DNA from: Xanthobacteraceae bacterium
GTDB taxonomy: Bacteria > Pseudomonadota > Alphaproteobacteria > Rhizobiales > Xanthobacteraceae
Assembly (NCBI GenBank): GCA_019746355.1
Contig: JAIESC010000160.1
Location: forward strand, 1-6,758
DNA: 6,758 nt
Reading direction: 5' to 3'
The position numbers and the translations under genes were made by a program. Below, one piece after another: positions 1 to 6,704 of this stretch. The notes beneath the pieces were generated by a model. The model was not told where the DNA came from and made no database searches. It was given only the letters and a program-made list of their open reading frames with translations. Within the stretch, counting starts at the first letter, position 1. The number at the start of each line of letters is the position of its first letter.

Positions 1-1030
<1,030 letters not shown>

Positions 1031-1031
<1 letters not shown>

Positions 1032-1999
1032 TGTCGTTCACCACCGACAGCGCCGGCCTCGCGCCTTCGTTGCGGAGCGAGGTGATCCACGCCGAGCCGA
1101 GCATGGCCGGGGTCGGCGACTATCTCGCGCTGCTCAAGCCGCGCGTGATGTCGCTCGTGGTGTTCACGGCGCTGGTCGGCATGGTGGTGGCGCCGGTCCA
1201 CGCGCATCCGGTGCTGAGCTTCTTCGCGCTGCTCTGCATCGCCATCGGCGCGGGCGCCTCCGGCGCGCTCAACATGTGGTACGAGGCCGAGATCGACGCG
1301 AAGATGAAGCGCACCGCGGGCCGGCCGATTCCTGCGGGCCGCGTCCAGCCGGGCGAGGCGCTGGCCTTCGGGCTGACGCTTGCGGTCGGCTCGGTGGCGT
1401 TCCTCGGCCTGATGGTGAACTGGCTCGCCGCCGGGTTCCTCGCCTTCACCATCTTCTTCTACGCCGTCGTCTATACGATGTGGCTGAAGCCCTCGACGCC
1501 GCAGAACATCGTCATCGGCGGCGCGGCCGGCGCATTCCCGCCGATGATCGGCTGGGCGGCGATGACCGGCGGCTTCGGGCTCGAATCGTTCCTGCTGTTC
1601 CTCGTCATCTTCGTCTGGACGCCGCCGCACTTCTGGGCGCTGTCGCTGTACAGCGTCGAGGAATACCGGCGCGCCGGCATCCCGATGATGCCGGTGGTCG
1701 CCGGGGCCGCCGAGACGCGCCGCCAGATCCTGCTCTATTCGGTGCTGCTGGCGCCGGTTGGTGCGCTGCCGTGGCTGTTCGGCTATGCCGGCCTGATCTA
1801 CGGGCTCACCGCGATCGCCGGCGGCGTGCTGATGATCGCGTTTGCCGTGAAGCTTTATCAGGCGCCCGCGCAGCAGACCGCCAAGCAGCTGTTCGCCTTC
1901 TCCATCCTCTATCTCTTCGTGCTGTTCTCGGTGCTGCTGATCGAGCAGAGCATCGGTGCGGCAGGGTGGGGCCTGCCGTTCGGCCGGGTATTCGCATGA
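1031..1999 (+). CDS. ctaB: Protoheme IX farnesyltransferase (heme O synthase)
   Basis: This UbiA-family membrane prenyltransferase adds a farnesyl group to heme b to give heme O, the precursor of heme A for the oxidase (Cox10 homologue). The ATG at 1031 shares its A with the TGA of ctaD, which fixes the start and suggests translational coupling; the product is 322 residues, near the family norm of about 300. Visible features are LLKPRVM at the start of TM1, the polyprenyl-diphosphate/Mg binding motif N81-M-W-Y-E85-A-E-I-D89 followed by [23 protein letters not shown], and a second acidic stretch near residues 207-218 ([12 protein letters not shown]). The rest is strongly hydrophobic and fits a multi-span protein. 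The same frame is open far upstream through ctaD, but that part is out-of-frame ctaD sequence and not part of this gene. Confidence 0.96.
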
Positions 2000-2019
2000 G
2001 TCTTGTGACATGAGTCTTG
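1995..2019 (+). repeat. Tandem 11-bp direct repeat at the ctaB/coxF junction
   Basis: CATGAGTCTTG occurs at 1995-2005 and again at 2009-2019, a period of 14 bases. The first copy contains an ATG (1996) overlapping the ctaB stop TGA, but that frame ends after five codons (M-S-L-V-T-stop). The second copy supplies the ATG at 2010, in frame with coxF. The arrangement looks like a short tandem duplication that moved the coxF start away from an ancestral overlapping ATGA junction. Confidence 0.75.
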
Positions 2020-2189
2020 CGATGAGCGATCAGCAGAAGGAGCCGGGGATTGTCCTGACCGAGGAGCAGAAGCGCCGCCGCCGGGCGCGCTCGATCGCGA
2101 TCGCCCTCTCGCTCGGCGTCCTGGTGCTGCTCGTTTACGTCGTCACCATCGTCAAGCTCGGCCCCGGCGTGCTCATCCGCCCGCTGTGA
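2010..2189 (+). CDS. coxF: Small single-span CoxF-like protein of the oxidase cluster
   Basis: A small protein of 59 residues if started at the ATG at 2010, or 55 if started at the ATG at 2022 (MSDQQKEPG). A polar N-terminus contains [17 protein letters not shown], a strongly basic stretch before one membrane span (about 20 hydrophobic residues), then a short tail [11 protein letters not shown]. This layout matches small proteins called CoxF that lie between ctaB and ctaG in Bradyrhizobium and Rhodopseudomonas; I recall the name, but no function is established to my knowledge. Position suggests a role in oxidase assembly. The start is ambiguous because the region around it is a 14-nt tandem duplication. 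The frame is also open from an ATG at 1956 inside ctaB, which is unlikely. The stop TGA (2187-2189) overlaps a GTG at 2186 in the ctaG frame. Confidence 0.8.
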   Translation: MSLAMSDQQKEPGIVLTEEQKRRRRARSIAIALSLGVLVLLVYVVTIVKLGPGVLIRPL

Positions 2190-2209
2190 CCGAAGGCCAA
2201 AAACGCAAC

Positions 2210-2809
2210 ATGACCGCGCAATCCGATAGACCGCTCCGCCGCCGCGACAAGATCGTCGCCGTGTCCTGCGGCCTGTTCGTCGCGGTGATGGTCGGCGCGG
2301 CCTATGCGGCGGTGCCGCTCTACGACTGGTTCTGCCGCGTCACCGGCTTCAACGGCACCACCCAGGTCGCGACGTCGGCGCCGGGCGCGGTGCTGGACCG
2401 CAAGATCACGGTCCGCTTCGACGCCAACACCGGGCCGGGGCTGCCATGGCGGTTCGAGCCGGAGCAGCGGTCTATCGAGGTCCGGGTCGGCGAGGTCGTC
2501 ACCGTCAACTATCTGGTGATCAACGAGACTGCGCGCCCGATCACCGCCTCCGCGGCCTACAACGTGGTGCCGCTGAACATGGGCGCCTACTTCCAGAAGA
2601 TCAATTGCTTCTGCTTCACCGAGCAGACCCTGAAGCCCGGTGAGAAGCGCGAGATGCCCGTGGTGTTCTACATCGATCCCGCGATCGTCAAGGACGCCGA
2701 CGGCGCCGAGCTCAACACCATCACGCTGTCCTACACCTTCTATCCGCAACGCGAGCCGGCGCGGCCGGTGGCGGACAGCGCTCCGGCCAAGCGGCCGGGG
2801 TCAATCTGA
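2210..2809 (+). CDS. ctaG: Cytochrome c oxidase assembly protein CtaG (Cox11 family, copper delivery to CuB)
   Basis: Cox11-type copper chaperone, anchored in the inner membrane with its soluble domain in the periplasm, needed to build the CuB centre of subunit I. From the ATG at 2210 the product is 199 residues: a basic cytoplasmic tail (RPLRRRDK), one membrane span at about residues 15-36, then YDWFC42[10 protein letters not shown], a conserved Cys after the membrane. An immunoglobulin-like beta domain follows with the family hallmark C133-F-C135-F (within [13 protein letters not shown]), the Cu(I)-binding pair. The end has the family pattern LSYTFYP, followed by a low-complexity Pro/Ala tail. 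GAAGG at 2192-2196 precedes the ATG by 13 nt. A GTG at 2186, overlapping the coxF stop, would add eight residues and cannot be excluded, but no Shine-Dalgarno sequence is visible before it. Confidence 0.95.
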   Translation: MTAQSDRPLRRRDKIVAVSCGLFVAVMVGAAYAAVPLYDWFCRVTGFNGTTQVATSAPGAVLDRKITVRFDANTGPGLPWRFEPEQRSIEVRVGEVVTVNYLVINETARPITASAAYNVVPLNMGAYFQKINCFCFTEQTLKPGEKREMPVVFYIDPAIVKDADGAELNTITLSYTFYPQREPARPVADSAPAKRPGSI

Positions 2810-2864
2810 ATACGGGCGCTCACTAAGCCGCGCCTGACGAGACGAAGGACTAACGGAGACCGAA

Positions 2865-3734
2865 ATGGCCGACGCCCACGCCAAGCCCCGCCACGACTAT
2901 CACCTCGTCAACCCGAGTCCGTGGCCGGCGGTCGGCTCGATTTCAACGTTCATCATGGCGGTCGGGGCGATCGCCTGGATGCACAACATGTTCCCCGGCG
3001 CGCCGCTGGTGTTCGCCGCGGGCACGCTCGGCGTGCTCTACACCATGCTGAGCTGGTGGCGCGACGTCATCAACGAGGCCGAGCACGAGGGCTATCATAC
3101 CCGCGTGGTGCAGATCTCGCACCGCTACGGCATGATCCTGTTCATCGCCTCCGAGGTGATGTTCTTCGTCGCCTGGTTCTGGGCCTACTTCAACACCGCG
3201 CTGTTTCCCGCCGACGCGCAGCAGTTCCTGCGCTATGACCTGCTCGGCCATGTCTGGCCGCCGGCGCCGAGCCCCGACCACGTGACGTTCCGCGGCACGT
3301 TCGATCCGTGGCACCTGCCGCTGCTCAACACGCTGATCCTGCTGACCTCGGGCACCACGGTAACCTGGGCGCACCACGCGCTGCTGCACAACGACCGCAA
3401 GGGGCTGATCAACGGCCTGTGGCTGACCATCATCCTCGGCGCGACCTTCACCTTCGTGCAGGCCTACGAGTACATGCACGCCGCCTTCACCTATTCGGGC
3501 CACATTTACGGCGCGACCTTCTTCATGGCGACGGGCTTCCACGGCGCGCACGTGCTGATCGGCACGACGTTCCTGATCGTCTGCCTGATCCGCGCCTACA
3601 AGGGCCACTTCACGCCGTCGCATCATCTCGGCTTCGAGTTCTGCGCCTGGTACTGGCACTTCGTCGACGTGGTCTGGCTGTTCCTGTTCGCCGCTATCTA
3701 TGTCTGGGGTGGCGGCACGCCGCTCGCGCACTAG
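2865..3734 (+). CDS. ctaE: Cytochrome c oxidase subunit III
   Basis: Core membrane subunit of the aa3 oxidase, 289 residues. It carries no redox metal and stabilises subunit I and proton uptake. The product starts [21 protein letters not shown]; a GGAG at 2855-2858 lies six bases before the ATG, a well-spaced ribosome binding site. Family signatures are [16 protein letters not shown], then [14 protein letters not shown]97VMFF with the conserved membrane glutamate, [42 protein letters not shown], and the C-terminal [22 protein letters not shown]. About seven hydrophobic spans are visible. A 55-nt gap separates it from ctaG, the first sizeable gap in the cluster. The last G of its TAG stop is also the first base of a palindromic repeat. 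Confidence 0.97.
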   Translation: MADAHAKPRHDYHLVNPSPWPAVGSISTFIMAVGAIAWMHNMFPGAPLVFAAGTLGVLYTMLSWWRDVINEAEHEGYHTRVVQISHRYGMILFIASEVMFFVAWFWAYFNTALFPADAQQFLRYDLLGHVWPPAPSPDHVTFRGTFDPWHLPLLNTLILLTSGTTVTWAHHALLHNDRKGLINGLWLTIILGATFTFVQAYEYMHAAFTYSGHIYGATFFMATGFHGAHVLIGTTFLIVCLIRAYKGHFTPSHHLGFEFCAWYWHFVDVVWLFLFAAIYVWGGGTPLAH

Positions 3735-3782
3735 GGCATGATCCCGAAAAGTGTGAAGCGGTTTTCGGGAAAGATCATGCCC
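3734..3782. repeat. Dispersed palindromic element (REP-like) directly after ctaE
   Basis: An imperfect inverted repeat with outer arms GGGCATGATC (3734-3743) and GATCATGCCC (3773-3782) and inner arms CCGAAAA (3744-3750) and TTTTCGG (3762-3768). The inner loop is GTGTGAAGCGG, and a short bulge separates the arms on the right side. I recognise this as a palindrome found in many intergenic copies in Bradyrhizobium, Rhodopseudomonas and related Rhizobiales; that is from memory. It begins on the ctaE stop codon, so the transcript would fold immediately after the coding region and could protect the 3' end or weaken read-through. Confidence 0.8.
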
Positions 3783-3801
3783 AAATAGGAAAGTGAGCGA
3801 T

Positions 3802-3832
3802 GGGTCTGATTCAACGAAGTTGAATCAGACCC
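3802..3832. repeat. Perfect 14-bp palindrome with 3-nt loop
   Basis: GGGTCTGATTCAAC (3802-3815), loop GAA, GTTGAATCAGACCC (3819-3832): a perfect hairpin 19 bases after the preceding palindrome. No T-run follows, so it is not a typical intrinsic terminator. It resembles another short dispersed palindrome that I recall from the same bacterial group. The GTG at 3793 reads through it as apparent protein (SDSTKLNQTL), which is an artefact of the repeat. Confidence 0.75.
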
Positions 3833-3858
3833 TGAGCGCGCCGCCGTCGATCTGCTGC

Positions 3859-3895
3859 AAAGGGGTGGCGCCCGCGCCGCCCCTTTGTCCTTTTT
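3859..3895 (+). terminator. Terminator-like hairpin between ctaE and the DUF983 gene
   Basis: AAAGGGGTGGCG (3859-3870) pairs with CGCCGCCCCTTT (3875-3886) across the loop CCCG; one of the 12 pairs is a T-G wobble. After GTCC comes a run of five T (3891-3895). The GC-rich stem and T-run fit a Rho-independent terminator or attenuator on the + strand. It sits just before the DUF983 Shine-Dalgarno sequence, so it could limit transcription from ctaE into DUF983-surf1, or act on translation of DUF983. Activity is inferred from structure only. Confidence 0.5.
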
Positions 3896-3901
3896 GGAAG
3901 G
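3896..3901 (+). promoter_or_regulatory. Shine-Dalgarno site deciding the DUF983 start
   Basis: GGAAGG lies eight bases before the ATG at 3910. It favours that start over the in-frame GTG at 3793, whose reading frame runs through a palindrome and a hairpin. The site directly abuts the T-run of the terminator-like hairpin. Confidence 0.7.
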
Positions 3902-3909
3902 CTTGCCCG

Positions 3910-4290
3910 ATGCCTGATGCCGCCTATCCAGCGCTGTCACCGGCCCTGACCGGGCTCACATGCCGCTGCCCGCGCTGCGGCAAGGGCAAGCTGTTTCAGG
4001 GATTCCTGAACACGCGGCCGCGTTGCGAGGCGTGCGGGCTCGACTATGCTTTCATTGATTCCGGCGACGGCCCGGCGGTGTTCGTGATCCTGCTGGCGGG
4101 CTTCGTCGTGGTCGGCGCGGCGCTGGTGGTCGAATTCAAGTATGCGCCGCCGTTCTGGCTGCACGCGCTCCTCTGGGGCCCGCTGATCCTCGCCACGACC
4201 TTGCTGCCGCTGCGGCTGATGAAGGGCCTGATGATCGCGCTCCAGTATCATCACAAGGCGGCCGAAGGGCGGATGGAGCAGAAAGAGTGA
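3910..4290 (+). CDS. DUF983 family zinc-ribbon-like membrane protein
   Basis: A 126-residue protein of the DUF983 family; molecular function unknown. The N-terminal cytoplasmic part has a five-cysteine cluster C18-R-C20-P-R-C23 followed by C39-E-A-C42-G, the look of a small metal-binding (zinc-ribbon) knuckle. FQGFLNTRPRC and YAFIDSGDGPAVF are typical of the family. Two membrane spans follow, at about residues 53-75 and 82-105, then a short charged tail ending RMEQKE. In alphaproteobacteria this gene regularly lies between cox subunit III and SURF1, so a role in oxidase biogenesis is plausible but unproven. Its stop TGA overlaps the ATG of surf1 by one base, suggesting coupled translation. 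The family call is based on motif pattern and gene order. Confidence 0.88.
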   Translation: MPDAAYPALSPALTGLTCRCPRCGKGKLFQGFLNTRPRCEACGLDYAFIDSGDGPAVFVILLAGFVVVGAALVVEFKYAPPFWLHALLWGPLILATTLLPLRLMKGLMIALQYHHKAAEGRMEQKE

Positions 4291-5039
4291 TGGCCGCGGC
4301 AGCACCGCGCAGGAGCCTGCTCATTCCCGGCATCGTGGCGCTGGCGGGCTTCATCGCTTTGTTCGGGCTCGGCACCTGGCAGATCGAGCGCAAGGCCTGG
4401 AAAGAGGGTCTGATCGAGACGCTGACGACCCGGCTCGGGTCGGAGCCCGGCGAATTGCCGCCGCCGGCCTATTGGCCGCTGCTCGGGCCCGAGAATGCGG
4501 AATTCAAACGGGTCCGGCTGACTGTCAGCTTTCCCAGATCCACGGATGCACTGGTCTACACCAGCGGCTCGGCGCTGCGCGACGACGTGAAAGGCACCGG
4601 ATATTTCGTGTTCAGCCTGGCGAAGCTCGCGAACGGGCCGTCGGTGGTCGTCAATCGCGGGTTCACCGCCGACCGGAACTATCCGCACCCGGAAGGCACG
4701 CAGGAGATCGTCGGCGCGCTGCGCTGGCCGGAAAGCCCGTCGCTGTTCGTGCCCGAGCGCGACAGCGCCGGCACGACCTGGTTCGCGCGTGATCATCAGG
4801 CGATGGCGCAGGCGCTCGGCTGGGGCGACGTTGCGGAGTTCTACATCGAGCAGGAGGGGCCGGTGCCGCCGGGCGGCCTGCCGCACCCGTCCGCGCTCAA
4901 GGTCCGGCTCCGCAACGATCATCTGCAGTATGCGATCACCTGGTACAGCCTCGCGGGCGTGCTGGTGGTGATGTGGGTGCTGTGGGTGCGGCGGGTTCGG
5001 CGGGATGCCGCACGGGGCGACGGCGCGGCGGCGGATTAG
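4290..5039 (+). CDS. surf1: SURF1 family cytochrome c oxidase assembly protein
   Basis: Inner-membrane assembly factor (Surf1/Shy1), which in alphaproteobacteria binds heme A and helps insert heme a3 into subunit I. The product is 249 residues, typical for the family, with an N-terminal span at about 10-28 ending in the signature G28-T-W-Q-I-E-R-K-A-W-K38. A periplasmic domain follows with TGYFVFSLAKL and VVVNRGFTADR, and a second span at about 212-235 begins with the family motif N209-D-H-L-Q-Y-A-I-T-W-Y. The chosen ATG at 4290 overlaps the DUF983 stop (TGATG); a GTG one codon earlier would add a single Met. The C-terminal tail is Arg-rich, then Ala/Gly-rich. It is the last clear gene of the oxidase cluster here. 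In relatives I recall ispH following, but here an unrelated island follows. Confidence 0.95.
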   Translation: MAAAAPRRSLLIPGIVALAGFIALFGLGTWQIERKAWKEGLIETLTTRLGSEPGELPPPAYWPLLGPENAEFKRVRLTVSFPRSTDALVYTSGSALRDDVKGTGYFVFSLAKLANGPSVVVNRGFTADRNYPHPEGTQEIVGALRWPESPSLFVPERDSAGTTWFARDHQAMAQALGWGDVAEFYIEQEGPVPPGGLPHPSALKVRLRNDHLQYAITWYSLAGVLVVMWVLWVRRVRRDAARGDGAAAD

Positions 5040-5065
5040 ATTGCCGGCGGGCGGCCTCACCCACG

Positions 5066-5325
5066 TTCTTTGTCATCGCACTTTCCCTGCCGTGGCCGCG
5101 GCTCAGTGCGGAAGCATCCCAAACCCCCTGACGGACGGGCAGAACGCCGACGCCACGCAGGTCATGGTATCGACGATACCGCCCGTCGTAACATGCTTCT
5201 GACCGTGGCGGCCGTCGCCAAGGCGACTGGCGGATACGTCCGCAACATTAATGTCTTCGCCGACGGGTACATGAGCGGTGATGGCATAGATCCGGCCTCG
5301 ACCAACGTGGCAAGAACGTCCCCAC
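5066..5325 (+). pseudogene. Decayed copy of the secreted-protein N-terminal module
   Basis: A broken + strand relative of the intact gene on the opposite strand (5359-6474). One frame reads AVAAAQCGSIPNPLTDGQNA and continues to DATQVM at 5166. From QCG to VM, 18 of 21 residues match the intact protein. The match then moves to another frame, GIDDTARRNMLLTVAAVAKA onward to GYVRNINVFADGY, where 24 of 35 residues match and the last 13 are identical. The join lacks about 52 nt relative to the intact gene (residues about 43-59), a frameshifting deletion. A further one-base shift seems to separate the signal-peptide remnant (FFVIALSL, 5066-5089) from AVAAAQC. No ATG precedes it. Homology fades after about 5292, with a weak match to about 5325; the discoidin and C-terminal domains are absent. 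It starts only some 27 bases after the surf1 stop. It cannot make the full product. Confidence 0.82.
5166..5180. repeat. Short palindrome at the pseudogene deletion junction
   Basis: GGTATCG-A-CGATACC is a perfect 7-bp inverted repeat around one base. It begins exactly where the decayed copy lost about 52 nt relative to its intact relative. It may be chance, or related to how the deletion arose. Confidence 0.45.
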
Positions 5326-5358
5326 GCGCGGCAGCAAGCTTCGTCAGCCCGACGAGCT

Positions 5359-6474
5359 CTAATGCACGCTGATCGCAGTCTTGTAAATCTGCACATTCTT
5401 TAAGTTTTGCGTCTTGATCCGCGCAGCGAACGATGTGCCACTTGTGCCGCACACCGTATCAGCCGTTTCGGCTATCTTACGACCAGCCTGAGCGGTTCCT
5501 ACCGTGGACAGTGTCGCAGATGTCCAATTGGTGCCGTTGTTGCACGTCACCTCAACCGTCAGGTCGGTGTTGAGCGTGATGGAATCGACCGGGTTGAATT
5601 CCATCAGTACTCGACCGCTGCTGACCGTGCTGTCGGCGGTCTGCGACGTGGTCACGAGCGTCATGTTGCCGGTGGAGCCCGGCTCCGACATCTGCATTTC
5701 CTGAATGCCCCAGGCCGCCGACGCTCCCGCGGCTGTATTCGCCAGCAAGCGCCAATAGCGGTGCGAGCCGACGCTGCTGAAATTGAATGTCTGATCGACC
5801 CCTCCGCCCGACGCCAGCGATATGGTCTGCACATCGGTCCAGGAGGAGCCATTGTCGGAATACTGGATTTTCGCGGATGTAATCGCATTGCCGTTGCCGG
5901 TGTCCTGGCGGATAACAAACTGAATGACGTCTTTGGTAACGCCGGTGCCAAAATCCTGGCCGATGTAGGCGACGCCATTGACGCCCGCCCCCGTTTGACT
6001 CGAGTACCAGGTGGTCGCGTTGTTGTTGTCGAATGCCTTGTCCTTGGTGTTGCCGCCCAAATCCCCGCCGGAAATCGCGCCACCGGTCGTGGTGATGTCT
6101 GTGCCGCCGCTGGCGGTGGGGGACACCCGGCCGTTGGTCGTGTCGACCGAGTAACTCGAAGACAGCGCGGAATTGACGCCATCCGACGCCTTATAACCGT
6201 CAGCGAAAACATTGATGTTGCGGACATACCCGCTATTCAGCTTCGCCAACGATGCGGTGTTGAGCAGAATATTCCAACGCGTGACATCGTCGATGCCCGA
6301 CGGGGGCGGCGCATTGTTTATGCAGTCGCGCAGGTGATTGAAGTTCGTCATCACTTGAGTCGCGTCGGCGTTTTGTCCGTTCGTCAGCGTGTTCGGGATG
6401 GCGCCGCATTGCGCGACGGCTGCGCTTGCAGTGAGAGCGAGTGCAAATGCCGTGCAAAAAAATTTAGCCAGCAT
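5359..6474 (-). CDS. Secreted protein with F5/8 type C (discoidin-like) domain and phage-tail-like C-terminus
   Basis: A 371-residue exported protein of unknown role. Residues 1-22 form a signal peptide (MLAKFF, hydrophobic core, ASAAVA) with likely cleavage before Q22-C23; Gln before the Cys argues against a lipoprotein. An N-terminal module (about 23-120) contains CGAIPNTLTNGQNADATQVM and GYVRNINVFADGY. Residues about 125-264 look like an F5/8 type C carbohydrate-binding fold: KAFDNNNATTWYS, YIGQDFG, AKIQYSDNGSSWTDVQ, HRYWRLLA and a closing WGIQEMQMSE. Residues about 270-371 (TADSTVSSGRV, DSITLNTDLTVEVTCNNGTNW, ARIKTQNLKNVQIYKTAISV) resemble C-terminal domains of phage tail proteins. Cysteines 23/51 and 311/342 could pair as disulfides. 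The ATG at 6474 is chosen for its strong ribosome binding site and for the promoter, which lies inside a longer in-frame extension starting at 6555. Composition is less GC-rich than in the cox genes. Surface glycan binding is inferred. Confidence 0.85.
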   Translation of the reverse strand: MLAKFFCTAFALALTASAAVAQCGAIPNTLTNGQNADATQVMTNFNHLRDCINNAPPPSGIDDVTRWNILLNTASLAKLNSGYVRNINVFADGYKASDGVNSALSSSYSVDTTNGRVSPTASGGTDITTTGGAISGGDLGGNTKDKAFDNNNATTWYSSQTGAGVNGVAYIGQDFGTGVTKDVIQFVIRQDTGNGNAITSAKIQYSDNGSSWTDVQTISLASGGGVDQTFNFSSVGSHRYWRLLANTAAGASAAWGIQEMQMSEPGSTGNMTLVTTSQTADSTVSSGRVLMEFNPVDSITLNTDLTVEVTCNNGTNWTSATLSTVGTAQAGRKIAETADTVCGTSGTSFAARIKTQNLKNVQIYKTAISVH

Positions 6475-6480
6475 GAAATG

Positions 6481-6486
6481 CCTCCC
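6481..6486 (-). promoter_or_regulatory. Shine-Dalgarno site deciding the start of the secreted protein gene
   Basis: GGGAGG on the - strand, six bases before the ATG at 6474. It is a near-perfect anti-16S match at good spacing and argues for this start over the in-frame ATG at 6555. Confidence 0.8.
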
Positions 6487-6503
6487 ATGCAACAGCGAAC
6501 GGA

Positions 6504-6533
6504 ATGTTAGGCAATGCCCGCGATAGTTGTCAA
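6504..6533 (-). promoter_or_regulatory. Sigma70-type promoter of the secreted protein gene
   Basis: On the - strand, a perfect -35 TTGACA (6528-6533), an 18-nt spacer and a -10 TAACAT (6504-6509; four of six consensus bases). Transcription would start near 6497 and leave a leader of about 23 nt containing the GGGAGG site. The position is fully consistent with the ATG at 6474 and means the gene is expressed independently of the cox cluster. Confidence 0.65.
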
Positions 6534-6556
6534 CGCGTCGCGTGTGTGCAAGCATG

Positions 6557-6566
6557 TTTGCGCAAA
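6557..6566. promoter_or_regulatory. Possible operator palindrome in the divergent intergenic region
   Basis: TTTGCGCAAA is a perfect 10-bp palindrome 23 bases upstream of the -35 box of the - strand gene and about 55 bases before the start of the divergent short ORF. It could be a regulator site shared by both directions, but a single short palindrome is weak evidence. Confidence 0.25.
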
Positions 6567-6620
6567 GCGCATTTGTATTTCACGTGAGCTTGATGTGCTT
6601 CCAAACAAATTGGGGGAGAC

Positions 6621-6704
6621 ATGAAGATGTCACATCAGCGTAAATCGTTTGGTTTTTGGCTCGCGCTATCGATCGCGGCGTTAGAGCCGGTCCCGGAAAT
6701 CTGA
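6621..6704 (+). pseudogene. Start of a truncated secreted-protein gene (27 codons)
   Basis: An ATG at 6621 follows a strong GGGGGAG ribosome binding site (6612-6618), and the product begins MKMSHQRKSFGFWLALSIAA, a basic N-terminus plus hydrophobic core typical of a signal peptide. It then runs LEPVPEI and stops at the TGA 6702-6704. A signal peptide with no mature protein suggests that the gene was cut, probably near 6681 where a possible insertion-sequence end begins. DNA before that point is AT-richer than the cox genes (26 G/C of 60 bases at 6601-6660, against 43 of 60 at 3001-3060). No promoter was identified for it. It could instead be a genuine very small peptide, but I favour a remnant. 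Confidence 0.45.

Noticed and set aside
2943..3731. 262-codon open frame opposite ctaE
   Set aside because: Shadow of the subunit III gene with no recognisable motif and skewed composition.
3734..3832. Two palindromes as a CRISPR array or phage attachment site
   Set aside because: The two elements differ in sequence, there are no regularly spaced identical repeats, and there is no integrase or tRNA nearby.
3793..3909. Upstream GTG start extending DUF983 by 39 residues
   Set aside because: The extension translates a palindrome and the terminator-like hairpin, while a good Shine-Dalgarno site precedes the ATG at 3910.
4251..5060. 269-codon open frame opposite surf1
   Set aside because: Antisense to a well-supported SURF1 gene; composition is typical of a shadow frame.
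5005..5202. + strand ORF that starts inside surf1 and runs into the AVAAAQC region
   Set aside because: The first part is out-of-frame surf1. Only the later part is homologous to the secreted protein, and it is interrupted by the deletion, so it is treated as pseudogene sequence.
5407..6510. 367-codon open frame on the + strand opposite the discoidin gene
   Set aside because: The - strand product has a signal peptide, recognisable domains, a promoter and a ribosome binding site. The + strand product has none of these and is Arg-rich.
6475..6555. 27-residue N-terminal extension of the secreted protein from an ATG at 6555
   Set aside because: It would place the promoter inside the coding region and bury the signal peptide behind a basic leader. 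GGGAGG supports the ATG at 6474.
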